Of a stretch of 10,000 bases of DNA, positions 1-5,090 are shown piece after piece (position 1 is the stretch's first letter; each line of letters starts with the position of its first letter). Below the pieces are notes generated by a model. That model saw nothing but the letters and a program-made list of their open reading frames with translations, had not been told where the DNA came from and searched no databases. Source of the stretch: Rheinheimera sp. (GTDB lineage Bacteria > Pseudomonadota > Gammaproteobacteria > Enterobacterales > Alteromonadaceae); assembly GCF_020217005.1 (NCBI RefSeq), contig NZ_JAIWOI010000009.1, positions 1 to 10,000 of the forward strand, in the 5' to 3' direction. Position numbers and translations under genes: made by a program.

Positions 1-583
1 GCAGATCATAAATGCCGATAAGATTAGAGGTTGTTTGTACGTCAAACAGCAGATACAACCAGCTCATCAACGGCGAGCTTTGCACCAAGTCTGCTATACC
101 TTCAGCTTCAATCTGAGTGAACTTCATACCGCCAATCCACAGCAATACTAAAGCGACAGGAGCATACTGCACCCAGCGCTTAAGCTTGCTATCGGGCTGC
201 CAGAAGTACCAGGCCAAAGCCAATAAAGCGGCATATTTAATAATACCCTGACCTGAACCAATAGCGGGGAAACCACCTAAGCTTTCAATCCAGTGGATTG
301 AACCAGTCAGTGACCATAAAGGCGGCAAAGCACAAAGCACTAATAACAGCGCCAGAGGTTTTTTCAGTACTTGATAACGCAAGGTCAACCAGGGCAGCAC
401 CGCAAGCAGGCTAAACAGAATGCCGCTTAATTGCCGCAGCAGCGGCAGATCGGCTTCTTTATTGAGTTGGTAAAAGCCAAGAATTTTCACCAGACCAGCA
501 TCCACTCCAGCAAAACCGGACAAAGCCAGCAAGGCAAAACTCAGGCTAATACAAGCAATTACAGCAACAGATAATAAAGGCAC
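1..583 (-). CDS. YkgB/RclC-like (DUF417) membrane protein, partial, apparently with a duplicated domain
   Basis: Minus-strand reading frame open for 194 codons and cut by the left edge of the window, so the C-terminus is missing. I chose the GTG at 583-581: it has a GGAG ribosome binding site eight bases upstream, no ATG is available, and an in-frame TAG lies nine codons before it. The product is strongly hydrophobic with several membrane segments. Residues about 141-180 (LLWIGGMKF, then EAEGIADLVQSSPLMS) match, from memory, the N-terminal hallmark of E. coli RclC/YkgB (MWIGLLKF, then EADSITPFVANSPLMS). RclC belongs to the reactive-chlorine resistance locus, but its biochemical role is unclear. 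Residues 50-125, including GGFPAIGSGQGIIKY, look like the C-terminal half of another DUF417 unit, which suggests two units in tandem. It lies 64 bp downstream of the YccF gene on the same strand, so the two are probably cotranscribed. Family call fairly sure; function not. Confidence 0.72.
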   Translation of the reverse strand, partial: MPLLSVAVIACISLSFALLALSGFAGVDAGLVKILGFYQLNKEADLPLLRQLSGILFSLLAVLPWLTLRYQVLKKPLALLLVLCALPPLWSLTGSIHWIESLGGFPAIGSGQGIIKYAALLALAWYFWQPDSKLKRWVQYAPVALVLLWIGGMKFTQIEAEGIADLVQSSPLMSWLYLLFDVQTTSNLIGIYDL

Positions 584-647
584 AGCTTTCTCTCCGATTA
601 ATGAACGCTAAGAAGACCTGTGCCTCAGCAAAATTCTTTCACCACGG

Positions 648-1058
648 CTAATAAGCTTTATTCACTACAGTGCGGCCTATTGGAGCCAGGCTTAAAGTCG
701 CCAGTTTTAAGTGGGCTAAGCCAAACGGAATGCCGATGATGGTGATAAAACAGGCCACGGCATGGAACAAATGACCCAAGGCCAGCCAGAAGCCTGCGAA
801 GACAAACCAAATCACATTGCCAACAAAACCCAATGGCCCTGTGCCAATATCGGAGATTCGGTTTAAGCGCTCGCGGTTGACATGTTCATTGCCAAAAGGC
901 CAAAACGCCATTTCACCAATCACAAAGCAGGCGCGACCGAAAGGAATAAACACGATACTTAAAAAGCACAGCAAACCAATACACCACCAGGCCAGCCCCA
1001 TTAAAAAGCCACCCATCACAAACCAGAAAATATTAAATATCAGTCGTAAAGCACCCAT
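648..1058 (-). CDS. yccF: YccF family (DUF307) inner membrane protein
   Basis: A 136-residue membrane protein whose two halves repeat each other. Residues about 8-57 (NIFWFVMGGF, then FIPFGRACF and PFGNE) and 79-130 (NVIWFVFAGFW, then IIGIPFGLAHLKLA and PIGR) are the paired hydrophobic units typical of YccF/DUF307. The IIGIPFG motif and the PFGNE/PIGR ends match E. coli YccF, which is slightly longer (about 148 residues). It should sit in the inner membrane; no biochemical function is established for the family. The start is well supported: the ATG at 1058-1056 is preceded by AAGGAG at a spacing of about six bases. The gene heads a likely two-gene unit with the DUF417 gene downstream. Its upstream region holds the paired 11-bp palindromes at 1165-1195, which could act on this gene or on the divergent transporter gene. 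Confidence 0.85.
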   Translation of the reverse strand: MGALRLIFNIFWFVMGGFLMGLAWWCIGLLCFLSIVFIPFGRACFVIGEMAFWPFGNEHVNRERLNRISDIGTGPLGFVGNVIWFVFAGFWLALGHLFHAVACFITIIGIPFGLAHLKLATLSLAPIGRTVVNKAY

Positions 1059-1164
1059 AGTCGTTCTCCTTTTTTCATCTATGGCAATAGGGTTACAAGA
1101 ATAGGGCCAGTTTTAATTCATATAAAAATCAGTAGGATAATGAATGTTTCTCAAAGGCTATATT

Positions 1165-1195
1165 GTGAAATTCACCAATTAATAGTGAATTTCAC
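1165..1195. promoter_or_regulatory. Two 11-bp palindromes, 20 bp centre to centre (operator-like)
   Basis: GTGAAATTCAC at 1165-1175 and GTGAATTTCAC at 1185-1195 are each palindromic around a central A or T and differ only at that base. Nine AT-rich bases (CAATTAATA) separate them, so the centres are 20 bp apart, about two helical turns, as expected for two dimers bound on the same face of DNA. They lie between the divergent yccF (start 1058) and POT transporter (start 1452) genes. I do not recognise the regulator; the spacing recalls ARG boxes but the sequence does not fit that consensus. Site status is inferred from symmetry and spacing alone. Confidence 0.5.
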
Positions 1196-1265
1196 TGCTG
1201 GTCTTGCTGAACAACTGGCAGGAAAAGCTTGCTGTGACATCGGGCAAAGGCTTTAATAGTGCGGT

Positions 1266-1297
1266 TTTAAGACTTTAAGACTTTAAGACTTTAAGAC
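1266..1297. repeat. Tandem repeat, four perfect copies of TTTAAGAC
   Basis: Four uninterrupted copies of the 8-bp unit TTTAAGAC (1266-1273, 1274-1281, 1282-1289, 1290-1297). The array ends exactly where the 132-bp dispersed repeat begins at 1298. Such arrays can change copy number by replication slippage; whether this affects expression of the transporter downstream cannot be judged here. Confidence 0.9.
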
Positions 1298-1429
1298 TAA
1301 TACCCAAATTAATTGGAGTTGCAGCGCGGCGACAAGTGCACGAGACCCCAGGAGCATAGTTCACCTATGTGACTGAGGCGAGGGCAGGAAGTCAACAAAG
1401 CTGCAGCTTCAAGTAAGAAGGGGATAATA
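1298..1429 (+). repeat. Dispersed intergenic repeat with internal hairpins (MITE-like), copy 1
   Basis: A structured non-coding element. Its ends are imperfect inverted repeats (TAATACCC at 1298-1305, GGGATAATA at 1421-1429). Inside them a second pair of arms can base-pair: TTGGAGTTGCAGC near 1312-1324 with GCTGCAGCTTCAA at 1400-1412, mismatches being mostly G-T. A central perfect stem, CATAG (1355-1359) with CTATG (1365-1369), closes a 5-base loop. A shortened inverted relative lies at 3046-3130, so the element occurs at least twice in this window. I recall similar sequences as common intergenic repeats in Rheinheimera-like and Shewanella-like genomes, but cannot verify that here. It ends about 22 bp before the transporter ATG and so would be transcribed as part of the leader if the promoter is upstream of it. 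Confidence 0.7.
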
Positions 1430-1451
1430 ACTAAAGTATTTGCGGATCCCT

Positions 1452-3044
1452 ATGACTACTACAACTCTTCCGGTGCAGCGACAGCTGTTTGGCCATCCTG
1501 TTGGCCTTTATGTCTGCTTTTTCACAGAAATGTGGGAACGTTTTGCTTTCTACGGCTTAAAAGCCCTGCTGTTTTTATACCTGACCAAACATCATTTATT
1601 TTCGGATGACGACGGTTATATTCTGCTTGGGACTTACGCTGGTTTAGCTTATGCCTTGCCGGTCGTAGGTGGTTTGCTGGCGGACAAATACCTGGGGATG
1701 CGCAAAGCAGTGACCTTTGGTGGTGCTTTAATGGCCTTGGGCATGCTGGGTATGGCCTATCGTGGTCACGCAGCTACCCATGAAATGGGCTTTGACCATT
1801 TAGCAGTACAAATTATGTATTTGTCGCTGGCATTGGTGGCTGTGGGCGTCGGCTTTTTAAAGCCGAATATTTCTACCATAGTAGGGCGTTTGTACGAAGA
1901 TAACGACCCGCGCCGTGACTCAGCTTTTACCATTTTTTATATGGGCATCAATATGGGCGCCTTTATCTCCAGCTTGTTTGTCGGTTGGGTGGGTATTGAA
2001 TATGGCTGGGAGTATGGTTTTGGCTCGGCTGGTATAGGCCTGATCTTAGGTTGGCTGGTGTTTGTCACCCAAACTAAACATTTACAAGGCCAGGCTGAAC
2101 CAGGCCAGCCGGAACTTTTGGACGAAAAACGTTTTGGTATTCGCCGCGAAACGCTGATTTATCTGGGGGCTTTGCTTGGTGTTGTTGTAGTTCAGCAAAT
2201 TTTGCAAACCCGCTTTGACTTTGGTGCTTTGGCAGCCATTTTAGGTTTAGCTGAAGGCACTGAAATTACGGCGACAGAAGTGGTGGCTATTCTGATGACC
2301 ATAGCCCTGCTGATTTGGTGGTTTAAGTTTATTTTTGTTGAATGCAGCAAAGTCGAACGCGCCAATATGATAGTGCTGATGGTGCTGATTGGTATTTCCG
2401 CCGTGTTCTGGGGGTTATACGAACAAACTTACGGTACCTGGTTGGCATTTTCCGACCGCGTGATGAATAGCTACACTTTTAACCTGCTGGTCAGCGACTT
2501 TACCCCTAACGCTTCGCAGTTAACCTCTGTTGGCGCTTTGTTTATTTTTGCCCTGGCCATTCCTTTTGCCTGGCTCTGGCCTGTGCTGGATAAAAAAGGT
2601 TGGAACCCTTCTGCCCCAGCCAAGTTTGGTTTTGGTTTGCTGTTCGCAGGTCTGGCGCACTTTGTGTTGCAATACGCCGCACTGAACCCTGAAGCCAATG
2701 GTTTAGCAGGGTTCTGGTGGTTTATTCTGGCCTATCTGGTGCTGGAAATTGGTGAGATGGTGTTATCGCCTATAGGTTTATCTGCAGTCACTACCTTGTC
2801 GGTTGGCCGGGTGGTCAGTTTAATGATGGGCGTCTGGTTTTTAGCTTCTGCCTTTGGTGAAATGTTAGCAGGCCGTTTTGGTACCTTAGCTTCTATGCCG
2901 GCAGGCACAGACACGGGCACAGCTCTGGCTATTTATGCTGATGTATTCGCCATTCTGGGCTGGGTTGGTGTAGGTTGTGGTGTCTTTATGTTTGCTTTAA
3001 CGCCACTGCTGAATAAGCAAATACGCCAGGCGCAAAACGACTGA
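1452..3044 (+). CDS. POT/PTR2 family proton-dependent di/tripeptide transporter
   Basis: Inner-membrane major-facilitator transporter that imports di- and tripeptides with protons. Family marks (numbered from the ATG at 1452): the ExxERF motif EMWERFAFYG at about residues 26-35; LKPNISTIVGRLYE at about 136-149, followed by DPRRD and the PTR2 signature FYMGINMGAF at about 162-171; and FWGLYEQ at about 319-325. About 530 residues with membrane segments throughout is a normal POT length. The frame can be opened at a TTG at 1440, four codons earlier, but the ATG at 1452 has a closer purine-rich site (GCGGA) and gives the usual short N-terminus, so I prefer it. A terminator follows at 3142-3167. 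Subfamily (DtpA/B versus the longer DtpT/YbgH-like types) and exact substrate cannot be told by eye. It pairs logically with the dipeptide-releasing S46 peptidase at 5091-7322. Confidence 0.9.
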   Translation: MTTTTLPVQRQLFGHPVGLYVCFFTEMWERFAFYGLKALLFLYLTKHHLFSDDDGYILLGTYAGLAYALPVVGGLLADKYLGMRKAVTFGGALMALGMLGMAYRGHAATHEMGFDHLAVQIMYLSLALVAVGVGFLKPNISTIVGRLYEDNDPRRDSAFTIFYMGINMGAFISSLFVGWVGIEYGWEYGFGSAGIGLILGWLVFVTQTKHLQGQAEPGQPELLDEKRFGIRRETLIYLGALLGVVVVQQILQTRFDFGALAAILGLAEGTEITATEVVAILMTIALLIWWFKFIFVECSKVERANMIVLMVLIGISAVFWGLYEQTYGTWLAFSDRVMNSYTFNLLVSDFTPNASQLTSVGALFIFALAIPFAWLWPVLDKKGWNPSAPAKFGFGLLFAGLAHFVLQYAALNPEANGLAGFWWFILAYLVLEIGEMVLSPIGLSAVTTLSVGRVVSLMMGVWFLASAFGEMLAGRFGTLASMPAGTDTGTALAIYADVFAILGWVGVGCGVFMFALTPLLNKQIRQAQND

Positions 3045-3045
3045 T

Positions 3046-3130
3046 TTATACCCGGTTTACCTGGAGCTGCAGCTTTGTTGGTTTCCCTGGTTTCGGTGCG
3101 TCCTTGCTGCCATTCCAACTCATTGGGGTA
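3046..3130 (-). repeat. Dispersed intergenic repeat, copy 2 (shortened, inverted)
   Basis: Begins one base after the transporter stop codon. Read on the minus strand it follows copy 1 (1298-1429) at both ends: CTGGAGCTGCAGCTTTGTTG at 3061-3080 corresponds to the reverse complement of the 3' arm of copy 1, and the far end (GCTGCCATTCCAACT, then GGGGTA at 3125-3130) corresponds to the reverse complement of its start. The middle is missing or diverged, so it is about 85 bp instead of 132. The two copies face each other across the transporter gene. Confidence 0.6.
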
Positions 3131-3141
3131 AAAATAGATAA

Positions 3142-3167
3142 AGGCCGGAGTTAGTTCCGGCTTTTTT
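3142..3167 (+). terminator. Rho-independent terminator of the transporter gene
   Basis: GCCGGA at 3144-3149 pairs perfectly with TCCGGC at 3156-3161 around a 6-base loop and is followed directly by six Ts (3162-3167). It lies about 100 bp after the transporter stop codon. Read from the other side it could weakly stop the converging SRPBCC gene, but the T-run there is poor. Confidence 0.85.
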
Positions 3168-3184
3168 ATTCTGAAACTTTGACA

Positions 3185-3652
3185 TTAAGGTGCTGAGTCG
3201 GCCTGAGCTGGCGTTGTTAACTGCGCTAACAAAGGCTCCAGGTTTTGCAGACAACGGGTCCAGCCTTCAGTATGTTTCGCCCGCACAGCTTCATCCGGGA
3301 ACTGGCTATGGGTTAGGGTCAGCAAGGTTCTGTTCGGGGATAACTCTTTAAAATCCAGCGCCACCAGAGAGTTTTGCACCAGGTGTGAGCTCCAGCTAAA
3401 GGCGATATGAGAGTAGCGCTGAATAGCCTGATATTCACCATAATGGCGGTAGTCGCCATGTTGCAGATGCATCACCACTTCAAAAGCTCCACCCAGAGTA
3501 AAGCTAGCACTGACCGTACTGAGCGCCTTAGGTTGTTGCGAGGAAAAAAGCCAGCGCGCCATTAGTTCAGGTTTAGACCAGAGGTCAAATAGCTGTCTTT
3601 TACTGCAGGGCAGAATACGTTTAATTACTATGGGCTGAAGTCCAGATCGCAT
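3185..3652 (-). CDS. SRPBCC / AHSA1-like domain protein
   Basis: A 155-residue soluble protein with the layout of the AHSA1 branch of the START/SRPBCC (Bet v 1-like) fold. Residues 9-14 (VIKRIL) are the first strand, and LFDLWSKPELMARWL at 21-35 is the usual helix motif (xxVFxAWTDPExLxxWW). GGAFEVVM at 54-61 and YGEYQAIQRYSHIAFSW at 71-87 are the central strands (YxEI-P-RLVFTW type), and HTEGWTRCLQNLEPLL at 127-142 is the C-terminal HxxGWxxxLxxL helix. No signal peptide or membrane segment is visible. These proteins bind hydrophobic ligands or are stress- or toxin-related; the ligand here is unknown. The ATG at 3652-3650 has a G-rich site (GGGGGA) about five bases upstream. Genes of this family often follow an ArsR regulator, but none is present here. 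Confidence 0.8.
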   Translation of the reverse strand: MRSGLQPIVIKRILPCSKRQLFDLWSKPELMARWLFSSQQPKALSTVSASFTLGGAFEVVMHLQHGDYRHYGEYQAIQRYSHIAFSWSSHLVQNSLVALDFKELSPNRTLLTLTHSQFPDEAVRAKHTEGWTRCLQNLEPLLAQLTTPAQADSAP

Positions 3653-3851
3653 TCGTGTCCCCCGACTTTTTCAGATAAGAATCCAGTTCATCCAACCAGC
3701 CTGACCAGAGGCTGGTATTCATAGCAATATAGCTGGCCGAATACCTTCCGGTAGCAAAATTTACACAAGAATTGTGTTTTGTACCTGTATCACGGTCGAA
3801 TTCTAAGGCTGAAGTTATGCCACTGTTTATTGTCTGGAATTCAGCTCGAAT
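3621..3851 (-). pseudogene. Cryptic short reading frame with strong RBS but no canonical start codon
   Basis: Between the 339-residue membrane protein gene and the AHSA1-like gene a minus-strand frame is open from the TAA of the former (3872-3870) to a TAA at 3623-3621. Directly after that upstream stop comes an almost ideal ribosome binding site, AAAGGAGGG (3869-3861). No ATG, GTG or TTG lies at a usable distance; the only near-start is ATT at 3851-3849, ten bases after GGAGG, giving 76 residues. The translation looks protein-like: FDRDTG, then VNFATGRYSASYIAMNTS and LWSGWLDELDSYLKKSG. It has a faint flavour of small WapI/DUF6228-type immunity proteins, but I would not assign it. The first ATG (3722) would leave only 33 residues. 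The end overlaps the AHSA1 gene in another frame. It may be a gene with an ATT start or a decayed one. Confidence 0.35.
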
Positions 3852-3869
3852 GAGTACTATCCCTCCTTT

Positions 3870-4889
3870 TTACTGCTTTTCTTTCTGCTGATCATCGGGT
3901 TGTTGATGTAAAACAGATCCCAGAGCCCGGCCCGCGGTACCAGCAGGAAAGGCCGGTGAGTCACAAACCCGCACTTTATAATTGTACCCAAGAGGTTGCG
4001 TTGGGTCTGGAGTGATCACCAGTACTTCGTAGTCGTTAATATGCACCAGATGTTCAGGTGGCGTGAGTTTGCAACTGGAGGCGCTAAGGCTTTCGATATG
4101 GTAATTAAAGGAGGCTACCAGTTTATTCAGCCACAGCATAGTGGGGAATTTGAAGCCGCTTTCGTCAATAAATATTTTAAATTCAGGGACTTTGGTTTGT
4201 GGGCCTTGTTGCTGCGCCATTTCTTTATTCTTTTTCTTTTCCTCCGCCTGTTGCTGCATCACCTGAGCGACCTGCTGTTTTTGTTCTTCATTGTCCCAGT
4301 CTAAAAACTGCTCCGGATGGCCGCTGAAATAACTGGCCAAAGTGAAAGTTAGAATGATAGTAACCACAGGCAGATAAATAATACGGGCCACTAAAGTCCA
4401 GACCGGGAATATTTCATCATCCAACAGATGTTTTGACCTGACACCCAAAGGGCGTAGCATTAACAGCAGCATCACTTTGAGTAAGTGCAGCATGGAATAA
4501 AACTGCAAAGTCAGCATGCTGCCTATTAAAGTCCAGGCCGGTGCCAGCAACAAAGCCGCTAAGTTTACACTGTAAGGCACCACGTTGGGCCTGATGCCTA
4601 ATACGCCGTTGACAATAGATTCGGCATAGGCAAAAGAGAAATTCAGTACTATGGCGTAAAAGGTCAGAATACAGGCTTTACCCAGCAGACTATGCCACCA
4701 GATAGCAAATCGTTGCCACATTTCTTTGGCTGTAGCCATTAGCAGTAACAAAGCCGCGATTTTGGCCAGGAGGCTGTTATCCACCCCCAAAAGCAAAAAT
4801 AGCAAAAAAAACACTGTTGCTAAAAAATAACACCACTGGGCAAAGTGCAGCTGCGCTAAACGGGGAAAACGCTCATTCCATGCTTGCAT
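3870..4889 (-). CDS. Unrecognised membrane protein with charged linker and C-terminal soluble domain
   Basis: I do not recognise this 339-residue protein. Residues 1-190 hold about six hydrophobic segments (roughly 18-36, 40-54, 70-89, 107-127, 130-148, 163-187). Residues about 198-230 form a very polar stretch rich in Q, E and K (EEQKQQVAQVMQQQAEEKKK), probably a helical or coiled-coil linker. Residues about 235-310 look like a small folded domain (FKIFIDESGFKFPTMLWLN, then INDYEVLVITPDP and YNYKVRVCD) with two cysteines, C273 and C309, that could form a disulfide if the domain is outside the cytoplasm. The tail is again polar. The ATG at 4889-4887 has only a weak ribosome binding site (GATGGAC). 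The gene is divergent from the S46 peptidase gene and heads the minus-strand group that includes the AHSA1-like gene. Confidence 0.75.
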   Translation of the reverse strand: MQAWNERFPRLAQLHFAQWCYFLATVFFLLFLLLGVDNSLLAKIAALLLLMATAKEMWQRFAIWWHSLLGKACILTFYAIVLNFSFAYAESIVNGVLGIRPNVVPYSVNLAALLLAPAWTLIGSMLTLQFYSMLHLLKVMLLLMLRPLGVRSKHLLDDEIFPVWTLVARIIYLPVVTIILTFTLASYFSGHPEQFLDWDNEEQKQQVAQVMQQQAEEKKKNKEMAQQQGPQTKVPEFKIFIDESGFKFPTMLWLNKLVASFNYHIESLSASSCKLTPPEHLVHINDYEVLVITPDPTQPLGYNYKVRVCDSPAFPAGTAGRALGSVLHQQPDDQQKEKQ

Positions 4890-4923
4890 AAGTTTTTGTC
4901 CATCTTTTTGTTTTTATACCGCT

Positions 4924-4964
4924 ATTGTTAGCATGAGGCTGCTTTTTGCTCAATCTGTCAAAGA
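4924..4964 (-). promoter_or_regulatory. Possible sigma-70 promoter for the 339-residue membrane protein
   Basis: Reading the minus strand toward the start at 4889, TTGAGC is followed after 17 bases by TAACAA(T). The hexamers match the sigma-70 consensus only partly (4 of 6 and 3 of 6). A better -35 word, TTGACA, lies just upstream of it but has no -10 partner at the right distance. Tentative. Confidence 0.25.
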
Positions 4965-5090
4965 AAAGAATCTTAGCTGCGGTTAACCTTAAATTTCCCG
5001 CACTGAACTAATCAAGGTTGCACCACAGCGCTTTACATGGATAATTTGCGCCAAACTTTTGCATTATAAAAACGACAACCAAGGGATCCT

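Noticed and set aside
817..1104. Plus-strand 95-codon open frame
   Set aside because: Lies almost wholly antisense to yccF, which has a strong ribosome binding site and a clear family match.
1266..1297. Possible CRISPR or iteron array
   Set aside because: The units are 8 bp with no spacers and only four copies; no cas or replication gene is nearby.
1440..1451. TTG start adding four codons to the peptide transporter
   Set aside because: The AAGGGG upstream is too far (about 15 bases), and the ATG at 1452 gives the usual short N-terminus before the ExxERF helix.
2471..3118. Several short minus-strand frames inside and just after the transporter gene
   Set aside because: Shadows of the POT coding sequence and the dispersed repeat, with no start signals or family resemblance.
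3996..4304. Plus-strand 102-codon open frame
   Set aside because: Antisense to the 339-residue membrane protein; the phenylalanine- and leucine-rich translation is just the complement of its Q/E/K-rich linker.
5032..5070. Promoter TTTACA / TATAAA for the S46 peptidase gene
   Set aside because: Both words exist, but they are 27 bp apart, too far for a sigma-70 promoter, and no better pair was found.
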